This document shows positions 23,276 through 33,472 of a stretch of DNA of 64,000 bases, in pieces. Under the pieces are notes generated by a model. That model saw only the letters and a list, made by a program, of their open reading frames with translations, had not been told where the DNA came from and made no database searches. The stretch's first letter is position 1. The number at the start of each line of letters is the position of its first letter. This stretch comes from an uncultured Pelagibacteraceae bacterium (GTDB lineage: Bacteria > Pseudomonadota > Alphaproteobacteria > Pelagibacterales > Pelagibacteraceae), in assembly GCA_902596975.1 (NCBI GenBank), contig CACJWS010000005.1, positions 7,501 to 71,500 on the forward strand. The letters are read 5' to 3'. A program made the position numbers and the translations under genes.

Positions 23276-24439
23276 TTATTTAATTTGTTTACATACTTTG
23301 TTGATGATTTTTAAAGCTTCATCAATCTCTTTTTTATTAACATTTAATGGAGGCAATATTCTTACAACATTTTCTGCAGCCCTAATAGTTAGCAACTTAT
23401 TATCCATTAACTTTTTTATAAACCTAGTTTGATCATAAAAAAGCTGTATACCAATTAATAATCCTAATCCTCTAACTTCCTTTATTATTTTTGGGTACTT
23501 TAATTTTAATAAATTTAATTTATTAATAAAATATTTTGACATTTTATTTACATTATTTAGTAATTTGTTATTTATTTGATCCACGACAGCATTACCAACT
23601 GCCATTGCGAGGGGATTTCCACCAAAAGTAGAGCCATGTGTGCCTGGAGTCATTGCTTTTGAAACTTTTTTAGTCATTAAAACTGCTCCAATTGGAAAGC
23701 CCCCACCTATTCCCTTCGCTATAGGTACAATATCTGGTTGAACTTTAGCATATTCAAAAGCAAAAAATTTACCAGATCTACCAATTCCGCATTGAACTTC
23801 ATCTAGGATTAAAAGTATATTTCTTTTATCACATAATTTTCTTATTTCTTTTATGCACCAGTTCGGTATGACTTTTATTCCCCCTTCTCCCATTACAGTT
23901 TCAATCATTATTGCAGCAGTCTTGTTATTTATTAAAGATTTCAATTTCTTATGATCACCAAATTCAAAGTGATCAAATCCTGGCAATTTAGGCCCAAATC
24001 CTTCTGTCATTTTTTTTGATCCACTTGCATGTATTGCAGCTATTGTTCTTCCATGAAATGAGTTTTTTATACATATAACTCTATTTTTTTTTGGTTCTCC
24101 TATTGAAAAAAAATATCTTCTTGCCACTTTTATTGCAGTTTCTGTAGCTTCCGCACCACTGTTTTGAAAAATTATTGCATTTGCAAATGTTCTTTTAACT
24201 AGTTTTTTTGCAAGCTTTTCTCCTTCCGGAATTTTGAAAGCATTTGAGACATGCCAAAGTTTTTTTGACTGTTCTTGTATTGCTTTGTTTAATTTCGAGT
24301 TTGAGTGACCTAAAGAATTAACAGCAATCCCTTGAACAAAATCTAAATATTTCTCTCCATGTGTAGAAATTAGGTAGCTTCCTTTACCTTTTTTAAAGGA
24401 CAATTTATTTCTTTTATAATTTTTTGCTAATGCGCTCAT
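23276..24439 (-). CDS. argD: acetylornithine/succinyldiaminopimelate aminotransferase family
   Basis: FQNSGAEATETAIKVARR, LDEVQCGIGRSGKFFAFEY, PDIVPIAKGIGGGFPIGA, HGSTFGGNPLAMAV. Confidence 0.94.
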   Translation of the reverse strand: MSALAKNYKRNKLSFKKGKGSYLISTHGEKYLDFVQGIAVNSLGHSNSKLNKAIQEQSKKLWHVSNAFKIPEGEKLAKKLVKRTFANAIIFQNSGAEATETAIKVARRYFFSIGEPKKNRVICIKNSFHGRTIAAIHASGSKKMTEGFGPKLPGFDHFEFGDHKKLKSLINNKTAAIMIETVMGEGGIKVIPNWCIKEIRKLCDKRNILLILDEVQCGIGRSGKFFAFEYAKVQPDIVPIAKGIGGGFPIGAVLMTKKVSKAMTPGTHGSTFGGNPLAMAVGNAVVDQINNKLLNNVNKMSKYFINKLNLLKLKYPKIIKEVRGLGLLIGIQLFYDQTRFIKKLMDNKLLTIRAAENVVRILPPLNVNKKEIDEALKIINKVCKQIK

Positions 24440-24600
24440 ATTTATTTATATTTTTTTTTTTTTGTTTCAAAAACAAAATTTCAACCTATAGTTAAATATT
24501 TAAAAACAATTGTTGAAAAATTCGAAATAATACTTGTTTTATTGTCCTTATGTGCAAGATGATGTTATTAATTATAATTTAAGTACTATATATAGTAAAA

Positions 24601-25095
24601 ATGAGCTGGACAGACGAAAAAGTAAATAAACTGAGAGAATTATGGGGCAAAGGACAAACAGCTAGCCAAATAGCTGAGATAATCGGAGGTGTCTCGAGAA
24701 ATGCGGTAATTGGTAAAGCCCATAGGTTAAACTTGTCATCAAAAATTAAAACAAGATCATCTGTTCAGTTAAATAAAAATTATGAAAAAGACCAAAATTC
24801 CCAGATTAAGTTTAAAGGTAGAAGAGGAAAATTTAAGTCACTTATTTTAGATAAAAATTTTGAACCTGCAAAAAATTTAAGTTTAGAAGAATTGACGGAA
24901 GATACTTGCAAATATATGGAAGGGAATCCTAATGAAAAAGATGCAAGTTTCTGTGGAAGAAAAAATGTTGAAAAATTCTCTTATTGTCCATTACATTTAA
25001 TGATTGTTTTCCAACCTAAAGGAAAAAAAGAGGATTTAGTGGATAAAGATGATGAAATGCCAAAATTTATAGAAAAAAAAATAAAATCAGCTTAA
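24601..25095 (+). CDS. gcrA: GcrA cell-cycle regulator family protein
   Basis: MSWTDEKVNKLRELWGKGQTASQIAEIIGGVSRNAVIGKAHRLNL; C-terminal C...FCG...YC.LH zinc-like motif. Confidence 0.95.
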   Translation: MSWTDEKVNKLRELWGKGQTASQIAEIIGGVSRNAVIGKAHRLNLSSKIKTRSSVQLNKNYEKDQNSQIKFKGRRGKFKSLILDKNFEPAKNLSLEELTEDTCKYMEGNPNEKDASFCGRKNVEKFSYCPLHLMIVFQPKGKKEDLVDKDDEMPKFIEKKIKSA

Positions 25096-25376
25096 CTTAA
25101 TAATTTTTTTTTCGCTTTTTGAAACTCATCTTCACTTATAAGTCCGTCATTTTTAAGTCTATTTAATTTTAAAATCTCATCTGAAATTTTACTTTTTAAT
25201 AAATCGCCTTCATCCTGTTTCTCAAAAAGAATTTTCTCATCTTCATTTTCATCATCAGAATTATTATCTTTATTATTTCTTCTTGCTTCTATACCCATAC
25301 TAATAGGTTTTGCGGAAACATATACTACAGCCACAAGTAAAAATATACAAATACCAATAACTATATAAGAAAGCAT
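25092..25376 (-). CDS. small membrane protein with C-terminal SHOCT-like motif
   Basis: N-terminal TM; C-terminal ISDEILKLNRLKNDGLISEDEFQKAKKKLLS. Confidence 0.6.
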   Translation of the reverse strand: MLSYIVIGICIFLLVAVVYVSAKPISMGIEARRNNKDNNSDDENEDEKILFEKQDEGDLLKSKISDEILKLNRLKNDGLISEDEFQKAKKKLLS

Positions 25377-25380
25377 TTTA

Positions 25381-26337
25381 TTAATTTATATTATTTATAT
25401 TAGCAAATTGTCCACCAGATCTCCAATTATAACTATATTTACTAATTTCATTATCAAACTTTTTGTTAGTTTCAAAACCTAAATCAAAATTTGTTTTATA
25501 CAAACCTGTGCTGACATTATCATATTTTAATAATTTTAGCTGATCTTCTGTAAGCAAAGGATTTGGGAATGTTTGTAAAATTTTTGCAGAAAGTGATGCT
25601 AGTTGATATGGGATCGGAATAAGCAGTCTTTTTTTTTGTATTGATGTTAGTAATTTTTTGATTATTTCTTTAAATGTAAAAATCTCAGGACCAATGCATT
25701 CCAATGTTAATGTGTTAGTCTTCCCATTGATTATTTTTACAATTATATCAGTTAGATCGTTAACATGGATCGGACTGAATTTTGTATTTCCATTATAATA
25801 AAGGGGCATCATAGGAAGTCTACTCAGTAAAGTCATGAATCTTGTAGTAAAATTATCGTCTACTGAATAAACTATTGATGGTTTAAGTATTATTGAATTT
25901 TTGAAATTTTCTTTAATTTTTTTTTCACCTTCTAGTTTACTTTTAGCATAATTACTTTCGGTTGCTTTTTCTATTCCAAGTGAAGATATCTGAACAAATT
26001 TTTCAATATTAAATTTTTTAGCTTTTTGACTTAACAGGTCTGGTAAATCTGTATGAATAGTTTTAAATTGATCTTTTTCTTTTTCAAATAATATACCAAT
26101 CAGGTTTATGCATATTGTGGTATTTTTCATTAAATCTTCGATTTTTTGCGAAGAAAAATTTTTGACTTCCACTAATTCGAGGTAACCAGGATTTGCTTGT
26201 GTCTTAAGTATATAACCTGCTCTGTGGGTATTTCTTGTAACTGCAGTTATTTTATAGTTATTTTGTGATAACTTTCTAATTAAATTTCTTCCAATTTGAC
26301 CAGATGCACCGAAAAGTAGAATTTCTTTTTGTTTCAT
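25381..26337 (-). CDS. NAD(P)H-binding protein, complex I NDUFA9-like
   Basis: LLFGASGQIGRNLIRKLSQNNYKITAVTRN; QISSLGIEKATESNYAKSKLEGEKKI; FSPIHVNDLTDII. Confidence 0.85.
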   Translation of the reverse strand: MKQKEILLFGASGQIGRNLIRKLSQNNYKITAVTRNTHRAGYILKTQANPGYLELVEVKNFSSQKIEDLMKNTTICINLIGILFEKEKDQFKTIHTDLPDLLSQKAKKFNIEKFVQISSLGIEKATESNYAKSKLEGEKKIKENFKNSIILKPSIVYSVDDNFTTRFMTLLSRLPMMPLYYNGNTKFSPIHVNDLTDIIVKIINGKTNTLTLECIGPEIFTFKEIIKKLLTSIQKKRLLIPIPYQLASLSAKILQTFPNPLLTEDQLKLLKYDNVSTGLYKTNFDLGFETNKKFDNEISKYSYNWRSGGQFANINNIN

Positions 26338-26353
26338 ATATATATTCTATCAA

Positions 26354-26965
26354 ATGAATTTAGATATTAAATTACACAAAGGCGATTTGCCAGAGCAATT
26401 AATGCTAGGTGACAATATATCTGTAGATTGTGAATTTATGGGCTTGAATGTTGAAAGAGATCAACTTTGTTTAGTTCAAATATCAACAGGCAATAATGAT
26501 GCTCATATCGTGAAATTAAATAGAGAAAATTATGATGCCCCAATTCTAAAAAAAATACTGCAAGATCAAAATATAAATAAAATATTTCATTATGCTAGGG
26601 CAGATCTCTTATTTATAAAAAAATACCTGAAAGTTGATGTTAAAAATGTAAACTGTACAAAAATAATGAGTAAAATTGCTAGAAGCTACAGCGATAAACA
26701 TGGTTTGAAAGATCTTATAAAAGAATTTACTGGGCATGATATAAGTAAAAGTCTTCAATCATCTGATTTTGGAGGAGAGTTAAGTGAAAAACAATTAAAT
26801 TATTGTGCAAAAGATGTTATTTATCTTCATAAGATTTATAATGGTCTCAATGAAATTTTAGTTAGAGAAAAAAGAGATAGATTATACAAAGATGCTATAA
26901 AATTCATAAATTGCAGAGTAAATTTAGATTTAGCATCATTCACATCAGATATATGGTCTCATTAA
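26354..26965 (+). CDS. nrnC: short RNase D-like DEDDy exonuclease, NrnC-type
   Basis: HKGDLPEQL...SVDCEFMGLNVERDQLCLVQIS, KIFHYARADLLFI, HGLKDLIKEF, QLNYCAKDVIYLHKIY; about 200 aa, no HRDC domains. Confidence 0.75.
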   Translation: MNLDIKLHKGDLPEQLMLGDNISVDCEFMGLNVERDQLCLVQISTGNNDAHIVKLNRENYDAPILKKILQDQNINKIFHYARADLLFIKKYLKVDVKNVNCTKIMSKIARSYSDKHGLKDLIKEFTGHDISKSLQSSDFGGELSEKQLNYCAKDVIYLHKIYNGLNEILVREKRDRLYKDAIKFINCRVNLDLASFTSDIWSH

Positions 26966-26968
26966 AAA

Positions 26969-27949
26969 ATGCGAGAAAATAAAATCCTACATGTCGCTAA
27001 AGAAGTAATAGAATTCGAGATAGAAGCTTTAAAAAATCTAAAAAAAAAAATTAACTTATCTTTTTCAAAAGTGGTAAAAACTATTCTTGGTTGTAAAAAT
27101 GGTAAAGTAATAATTTCAGGGGTTGGAAAAAGTGGAATCATAGCTAAAAAATGGGCAGCTACTTTTTCATCAACAGGCACACCTTCTTTTTTATTAGATG
27201 CATCAAATGCTAGTCACGGTGATTTGGGTCAAATAACTTCAAATGATGTTGTAATTTTAATAAGTAATAGCGGTGAAAGTGATGAATTAAAAAATATAAT
27301 TCAGTATTGTTCAAGAAATAAAAATATTAAATTAATTGGAATTACTGCTAAAAAAGATTCTGTTCTTTTTAAGAATTCTGATGTTGGTTTTCAAATGCCA
27401 AATATAAAAGAAGCTGGACCAGAAAATATAGTACCAACATCTTCGACTTCAGCACAACTAGCTTTGGGAGATGCAATTGCAATAGCATGTATGAATTATA
27501 AAAATTTCACAAAATTTGATTTTAAGAAATTTCATCCAGGTGGAAATCTATCTTTAAAACTTAAAACTGTTAGCGACTTAATGATCACGGGAAAAAAGCT
27601 TCCAGTTGTAAGCGAAAGTCTTAAAATGAAAAAAGCTCTCAAAATAATTAGTAATAAGAAAATGGGTGTATTAATTATCAGACAAAAAAATGGGAATACA
27701 AGTGGGATTATTACTGATGGTGATTTAAAAAGAATTGCCCAAAAATACAAAAATTTTGAAAATTTAGAGATTAAAAAAGTAATGAAGAAAAATCCTGTAA
27801 CAATAAATCAAGATCTACTAGCAGCCTCAGCTTTATCAATTATGAACTCAAAAAAAATCACATCACTTTGTGTTCATAAAAGTAAAAATATTAAGAAAAC
27901 TGTTGGACTAATTCACATGCACGACATTTTGAAATCAAATATTAATTAA
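26969..27949 (+). CDS. kdsD: arabinose-5-phosphate isomerase (KpsF/GutQ family)
   Basis: SIS domain GVGKSGIIAKKWAATFSSTGTPSFLLDASNASHGDLG, EAGPENIVPTSST, two CBS domains. Confidence 0.93.
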   Translation: MRENKILHVAKEVIEFEIEALKNLKKKINLSFSKVVKTILGCKNGKVIISGVGKSGIIAKKWAATFSSTGTPSFLLDASNASHGDLGQITSNDVVILISNSGESDELKNIIQYCSRNKNIKLIGITAKKDSVLFKNSDVGFQMPNIKEAGPENIVPTSSTSAQLALGDAIAIACMNYKNFTKFDFKKFHPGGNLSLKLKTVSDLMITGKKLPVVSESLKMKKALKIISNKKMGVLIIRQKNGNTSGIITDGDLKRIAQKYKNFENLEIKKVMKKNPVTINQDLLAASALSIMNSKKITSLCVHKSKNIKKTVGLIHMHDILKSNIN

Positions 27950-28695
27950 TGTCTATAAAATCTTTGTTGCAAGTAATATTGCTGATATTAATTTTTGTGA
28001 TCATATCTGGAATTTATTACTTATATTTTTACATTGGACCATTAAAAGACCAAAATATTACTAACGAAACTATTGAAAAAAATCTTGAAAAAGAAATTGA
28101 TTCTAGTCAAGAAATCCTTGAAGAAATACTCGACTCTAAAAATGAAGGATTTGGTCAAAACGATCAAAAAAAAACGGGTAAAAACGATATCTCAAATAAA
28201 ATAGTAGAAAAAAATGATGATCAAAATGTTAATAAAATATTGGATTTAAAAAAAAAAGAACCTGAAACAATTAAAAATTTAACAAAAGAGATCGAATATA
28301 TAACATCTAATAAAAACGGAGACGTTTTTAAAATATTAGCAAAATATGGCAAAACTAATATTGAGAACACAAATATACTTGATCTAAATCAAGTTGATGG
28401 CGTTATAACCTCTACAAATAGATCACAAATAAATATCACATCTGATCATGCAAAATATAATTATGATAATCAAAATTCTCAATTTTACTCGAATGTTAAA
28501 ATTAATTATGACAACAAAACGATAACCTGTGATAATCTCGACTTAAAAATTAATGAAAATTATGCTATCGCTTATAACAATGTCGAAATTAAAGATGAAA
28601 ATTCTACTATGAAAGCTCAAATTATAAAATTAAATCTTTTAACCAAAGATATAAAAATTAATTCTCAAGATAAAATTAAAATAACAACAAATTAA
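27949..28695 (+). CDS. LptC/LptA-like LPS-export periplasmic protein (putative)
   Basis: Single N-terminal TM, repetitive beta-rich C-terminus (DHAKYNYDNQNSQFYSNVKINYDNKTITCDNLDLKINENYAIAYNNVEIKDENSTMKAQIIKLNL), between kdsD and lptB. Confidence 0.7.
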   Translation: MSIKSLLQVILLILIFVIISGIYYLYFYIGPLKDQNITNETIEKNLEKEIDSSQEILEEILDSKNEGFGQNDQKKTGKNDISNKIVEKNDDQNVNKILDLKKKEPETIKNLTKEIEYITSNKNGDVFKILAKYGKTNIENTNILDLNQVDGVITSTNRSQINITSDHAKYNYDNQNSQFYSNVKINYDNKTITCDNLDLKINENYAIAYNNVEIKDENSTMKAQIIKLNLLTKDIKINSQDKIKITTN

Positions 28696-29471
28696 TGGCC
28701 TTAATTAAAAAATTTAAAATTAAAAATTTCATAGATAATGAGAACATTGTCGAAATAAAAAATGCCTCAGTGTTTTATAATAAAAGACAAATCTTAAATA
28801 ATTTAAATCTTAAAATAAAAAGACAAGAAATACTTGGAATGTTGGGACCAAATGGTGTTGGTAAATCAACCATCTTTAATTTAATCACAGGTTTAAAAGA
28901 TCCTAATTATGGTGAAATAATAATTGATGGCATCAATGCTACAAAACTTCCTATTAATGAGAGATTTACCAGGTTTAAACTGGGTTTGGTCCCACAATAT
29001 GGAGGATTAATTCATGATCTGACTCTCTTGGATAATCTAAAGTTAGTTGCTGAAATACATATTAATGAAAAAGGATTGCGTGAGCAAAAAATAAATAAAT
29101 TAGTGTCTCAATTTGAATTTGAGGCATTACTAAATATTAAGGCAAAAGATTTATCAGGTGGTCAAAAGAAAAAATTGGTTATTGCGATGGCATTAATTAA
29201 TGATCCAAAAATATTATTATTAGATGAGCCTTTTGCGGCTTTAGATATATTAACGATCAAAATGTTACAGGAAATTATTCTTAATTTAAAATCTACAGAG
29301 GAAATATCGGTAGTTATTTGCGACCATCAAGCTAGGGACCTATTAAATTGTGTTTCAAGAGCAATAATATTATCTAATGGTAAAATTATTGCCTCAGGAA
29401 GTCCAGATGAAGTAATAAGTGATAAGGATGCAAGAACACAATATTTTGGTGATGAATTTAACATAAACTAA
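28695..29471 (+). CDS. lptB: LPS export ABC transporter ATP-binding protein
   Basis: GMLGPNGVGKSTIFNLITG, LSGGQKKKLVIAMALINDPKILLLDEPFAALD, QYFGDEF. Confidence 0.93.
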   Translation: MALIKKFKIKNFIDNENIVEIKNASVFYNKRQILNNLNLKIKRQEILGMLGPNGVGKSTIFNLITGLKDPNYGEIIIDGINATKLPINERFTRFKLGLVPQYGGLIHDLTLLDNLKLVAEIHINEKGLREQKINKLVSQFEFEALLNIKAKDLSGGQKKKLVIAMALINDPKILLLDEPFAALDILTIKMLQEIILNLKSTEEISVVICDHQARDLLNCVSRAIILSNGKIIASGSPDEVISDKDARTQYFGDEFNIN

Positions 29472-29478
29472 TTCATCC

Positions 29479-30801
29479 ATGAAAAATCATATAGAGATTA
29501 AGAATATTATTAAACCATTCAAAAGAAAAATCGAAGTAAGTAGTGATAAAAGTATTTCTATAAGATGTGTATTATTAGCGTCACAAGCAATTGGGAAGTC
29601 TAAATTGTACAACTTACTGGAATCAGAAGATGTTATAAATTCTCTAAATTCTATAAGAAAACTTGGCATCAATGTTAAAAAGAAAAAAAAATATTATGAA
29701 ATTTTTGGCTACGGGATTAATGGTTATAAATCAAAAAATAAATTAACTATAGATGCGGGAAACTCAGGTACTTTAGCCCGTTTAATTATGGGCTTACTAG
29801 TAAATACAGAAAAACAAATTAAAATTATCGGGGATAAGAGTTTATCAAAGAGAGATTTTTCTAGAATTATAAAACCTTTGAAATTATTTGGTACAAATAT
29901 TATTTCAAAAAGAAATTTGCCAGTAACAATAAAAGGTACAAAATTTTTAAGACCTATAAAATATATCGAAAGACTGGGTAGCGCTCAATGTAAGAGTGCG
30001 GTGATGCTAGCTGCAATAAAGACACCTGGTAAAACCTTCATCAAAGCAAAAAAGTCTAGAAATCATACAGAATTAATCTTTAAATATATTAAGATACCCA
30101 TGAAAATATTTAAAACTAATCAGTATGACTATATAGAAATAAACGGCCCATCTAATTTTAATGGGTTTAAATATAAAATTCCTGGAGATATAAGTTCAAG
30201 TTCTTTCTTTATAGTGCTCGCTTTGCTTTCTACTAAATCTGAAATTACTATAAGAAATGTAAACGTAAATGATTCAAGACTAGGAATTATAAAAATTCTA
30301 AATAAGATGAATGCAAAAATTATTTTAAATAATAAAAAAATTTACAAAGGTGAAAAAATTGCAGATATTATCGTCAAAAGCAATAAAAATTTAAAAGGTT
30401 TTAATTGTCCAAAAAATTTAAATAGTTCTGCTATTGATGAATTTTTGGTTATATTTCTTGTGGCTGCAAAAGCAAAAGGTATCTCTACATTTAAAAATTT
30501 ATCTGAATTAAATAAAAAAGAAAGTCCAAGACTAGAAATTGCAACTGAAATTTTAAAAAAAATAGGAGTAAAATATACAAGGTACTCGGATAATATTAAA
30601 ATATATGGTAACCCTAATCTAAAAATAAAGGGTAAATATAAAATTAATAACTTTAGAAAAGATCATAGAGTTTTTATGATGTCATGTATTGCGGCTCTTA
30701 CTTTTGGAGGTGAATGGAGGGTAGAAGATAAAGATTCAATTAAAACATCTTTTCCAACATTTATAGAATTATTAAAAAAATTGGGGGCTGAAATAATTTG
30801 A
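29479..30801 (+). CDS. aroA: 3-phosphoshikimate 1-carboxyvinyltransferase
   Basis: SDKSISIRCVLLA, DAGNSGTLARLIMGLL, GSAQCKSAVMLAAI, KESPRLEIA, DHRVFMMSCIAAL. Confidence 0.93.
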   Translation: MKNHIEIKNIIKPFKRKIEVSSDKSISIRCVLLASQAIGKSKLYNLLESEDVINSLNSIRKLGINVKKKKKYYEIFGYGINGYKSKNKLTIDAGNSGTLARLIMGLLVNTEKQIKIIGDKSLSKRDFSRIIKPLKLFGTNIISKRNLPVTIKGTKFLRPIKYIERLGSAQCKSAVMLAAIKTPGKTFIKAKKSRNHTELIFKYIKIPMKIFKTNQYDYIEINGPSNFNGFKYKIPGDISSSSFFIVLALLSTKSEITIRNVNVNDSRLGIIKILNKMNAKIILNNKKIYKGEKIADIIVKSNKNLKGFNCPKNLNSSAIDEFLVIFLVAAKAKGISTFKNLSELNKKESPRLEIATEILKKIGVKYTRYSDNIKIYGNPNLKIKGKYKINNFRKDHRVFMMSCIAALTFGGEWRVEDKDSIKTSFPTFIELLKKLGAEII

Positions 30802-31463
30802 GTAAATTAAAAAAAATAATTGAATTTAAAATTGCAGCCGATGGCAGTAGTGCCTCTGGTAAAACCACAGGATGTTATTTGATTTCCAAGAAATTAAAAA
30901 TGAGATTTTTATCAAGTGGCTTATTATATAGGTACTGTGCTCTAAAAATATTAGAGAACAATAATTTTTATAATTTTAAACTTATAAATAAAATTTCAAA
31001 ATCAATCACATTAAAAAAATTAAATAATAAAAAACTTTTTACACCTGAGGTTGCTCAATTATCTTCTTTAATTGCCAAAAAACCTTTTGTTCGTAAAGCT
31101 CTAAAAAATTTTCAAAAAAATTTCATAAATAGTTCAAAGCTTGTAGTGGTTGAGGGAAGAGATATAGGTTCAAAAATAATGCCAAAGGCAGATTTAAAAC
31201 TCTTCTTTACTTGCTCTGTTAAAGAAAAAGCAAAGAGGAGGCTTAAAGAATTTAAACTTATAAACGAAAAAGTTACTTTAAAACAAGTAGAAAAAGCCCT
31301 AATTAAGAGGGATAATGAAGATGTTAAAAGAAAAATAAGTCCCTTGATTATGGTAAAAAATGCTGTATTAGTCGACACCACTAAATTAAGTATTAAACAG
31401 ATGGAGGTTAAGTTAATTAATTTAGTCAGAGATTCAATCAAAAAAAAATATGGAAATTTATAA
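30798..31463 (+). CDS. cmk: (d)CMP kinase
   Basis: IAADGSSASGKTTGCYLISKKL, LSSGLLYR, VVEGRDIGSKIMPKADLKLF; TTG start overlapping the aroA stop. Confidence 0.93.
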   Translation: MSKLKKIIEFKIAADGSSASGKTTGCYLISKKLKMRFLSSGLLYRYCALKILENNNFYNFKLINKISKSITLKKLNNKKLFTPEVAQLSSLIAKKPFVRKALKNFQKNFINSSKLVVVEGRDIGSKIMPKADLKLFFTCSVKEKAKRRLKEFKLINEKVTLKQVEKALIKRDNEDVKRKISPLIMVKNAVLVDTTKLSIKQMEVKLINLVRDSIKKKYGNL

Positions 31464-33180
31464 AGATCTAAATTCACCAGAGACCCAACAGTTCGAAAAA
31501 TTGCTAAATAACCAACTTTCTAAGAACAAAATAGAGGAAGGTAAAATTATTGAGGGAAAGATAACCAAAATCACAGAGAAGTTTGTTTTCATATTTATAC
31601 CAGGTCTTAAAAGTGAACCAATTGTGGATATTAATGAACTTAAAATAATTGGACTAAAAGATAAAGTTTCAGTTGGTGAAAATATTCCAGTATTACTTGA
31701 AAAAATTGAGGATAAAAATGGAGAAGTTATTGTTTCTGCAATAAAGGCACAAAAAATTAAGGGTTGGTACGAATTAGAGAGAGCATATGAAAATAATGAA
31801 TCGATTATTGGCAAGATTACAACAAAGTGCAAAGGAGGAGTAATTGTTGAACATTCTGATACTGGTTCTTTGATGTTTTGCCCAGGCTCACAAATAAGTG
31901 ATAAACCTTTAAAAAATATTGACCACCTAATTGGAGTAGAGCAAAAATTTGCAATTATTAAATTAGACAAGCTAAGAGGGAATGCATGTGTTTCTAGAAG
32001 ACAAATAGTTTCAACAAATAAAAGAGAGGATAAAGCAAAAATAATTGAAAAATTTAAAATAGGTGACATTATAAAAGATGCAGTTGTAAAGGGTTATTCG
32101 TCCTTCGGATGTTTCTTTGAGGTAAATAATGAAATTGATGTTTTGGTTCACTTGCAAGAAATTTCATATTCAAGAGTAAATCACCCTGATGAAATTTTTA
32201 ATGTTGGAGAGAAGCATAATCTAAAAGTAATTTCGATTGATCGAGAGAAACTTCAAATTGGTTGTTCAATTAAACAATTATCTCCGGATCCTTTTGAGCA
32301 TATATCTAACTATGAAATTGGAAAAAAATACAAAGTAAAAGTAGATAAAATTACTGACTATGGATGTTTTTGCTCGTTGGAGCCAGGACTAAGTACTTTA
32401 CTTCATAGCAGCGAAATGAGCTGGACAAAAAGAAATATAACTCCAAAAAAATTATTTAAAATCGGTGATATGATAGATTGTGTAATAACTGAAATTGATA
32501 AAGATAAAAGGCGTATCGCGATTTCACATAAACTAACAATAGAAAACCCTTACCAATTATTTATGGACAAGTTTCCAGTTGGTAGTGAAATAGACGGAAT
32601 AATTTCAAGCTCTAATGAATATGCTTTGTACGTAAAACTTGGAGATTTTGAAATAGATGGTTTCTTGCATGCGAATGATTTGAGTTATTTAGGAAAGCCA
32701 GAAGAGGAGCTAAATAAATACAAAAAAGGAGACAGTTTAAAGGTAAAAATATTAGAAATTAAAAAAGATGAGCAAAAAATACGTGTTGGTTTAAAGCAGT
32801 TAGGAAAAGACCCATTTGATTGGTTTAATGATAAAAAAGTTAATGATGTTGTTACTGTTCAGGTTATTTCATCAGACAATAAGGGTCTTGTAGTAAGACC
32901 AGAAAATTGCGATTTAGATTTTTTAATAAAAAAATCAAATATTGCTCTTAATACATCTGATGCAAGGCCATCAAGATTTGTTGGTGGGGAAAGAATAGAT
33001 GCTGCTATTTCTGAACTAAACATTGAGAAAAGAAAAGTTAATTTAAGTATTAAATTACTTGAAGAATTACAAAACAAAGAGGCTGTAACAAAATTTTCAA
33101 GCCCATTAAGTGGTAAAAATCTACCATTTTCATCTTTATCTGAGAAGCTAGGCGATAAAAAAAATAAAGATGATGAGTAA
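31450..33180 (+). CDS. rpsA: 30S ribosomal protein S1
   Basis: Multiple S1/OB repeats (GCFFEVNNEIDVLVHLQEISYSRVNHPDEIFNVGE etc.); located between cmk and ihfB. Confidence 0.96.
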   Translation: MEIYKDLNSPETQQFEKLLNNQLSKNKIEEGKIIEGKITKITEKFVFIFIPGLKSEPIVDINELKIIGLKDKVSVGENIPVLLEKIEDKNGEVIVSAIKAQKIKGWYELERAYENNESIIGKITTKCKGGVIVEHSDTGSLMFCPGSQISDKPLKNIDHLIGVEQKFAIIKLDKLRGNACVSRRQIVSTNKREDKAKIIEKFKIGDIIKDAVVKGYSSFGCFFEVNNEIDVLVHLQEISYSRVNHPDEIFNVGEKHNLKVISIDREKLQIGCSIKQLSPDPFEHISNYEIGKKYKVKVDKITDYGCFCSLEPGLSTLLHSSEMSWTKRNITPKKLFKIGDMIDCVITEIDKDKRRIAISHKLTIENPYQLFMDKFPVGSEIDGIISSSNEYALYVKLGDFEIDGFLHANDLSYLGKPEEELNKYKKGDSLKVKILEIKKDEQKIRVGLKQLGKDPFDWFNDKKVNDVVTVQVISSDNKGLVVRPENCDLDFLIKKSNIALNTSDARPSRFVGGERIDAAISELNIEKRKVNLSIKLLEELQNKEAVTKFSSPLSGKNLPFSSLSEKLGDKKNKDDE

Positions 33181-33184
33181 TTAA

Positions 33185-33472
33185 TTGTCGAAAAAATCTG
33201 AAATTATAAGCAAACTAGCCAATAATTACCCTAACTTTATCAGAAAAGACCTAATAAAACTTATAGAGATTATTATATCTGAAATGAAATATTCTTTAAA
33301 AAGACGAGAAAGAGTAGAATTAAGAGATACTTTTACATTAGAGACAAGATTGCAAAAAGAAAGGATTGGAAGAAATCCGAGAACTAATGAAAAAGTCTTT
33401 GTAAAAGAAAAATATTCAATAATTTTCAAATCGTCGAAAATGTGGTCAAAAAAAATAAATGATGAAAAATAA
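33185..33472 (+). CDS. ihfB: HU/IHF family DNA-binding protein (IHF beta-like)
   Basis: RRERVELRDTFTLETRLQKERIGRNPRTNEKVFVKEKYSIIFKSSKMW; follows rpsA; TTG start. Confidence 0.87.
   Translation: MSKKSEIISKLANNYPNFIRKDLIKLIEIIISEMKYSLKRRERVELRDTFTLETRLQKERIGRNPRTNEKVFVKEKYSIIFKSSKMWSKKINDEK

Noticed and set aside
31458-32069. 203-aa antisense ORF opposite rpsA, and many other antisense ORFs (e.g. 10635..10994, 31112..31477, 56605..56922)
   Set aside because: They mirror strongly conserved coding genes on the other strand and have low-complexity hydrophobic translations typical of antisense frames in AT-rich coding DNA.
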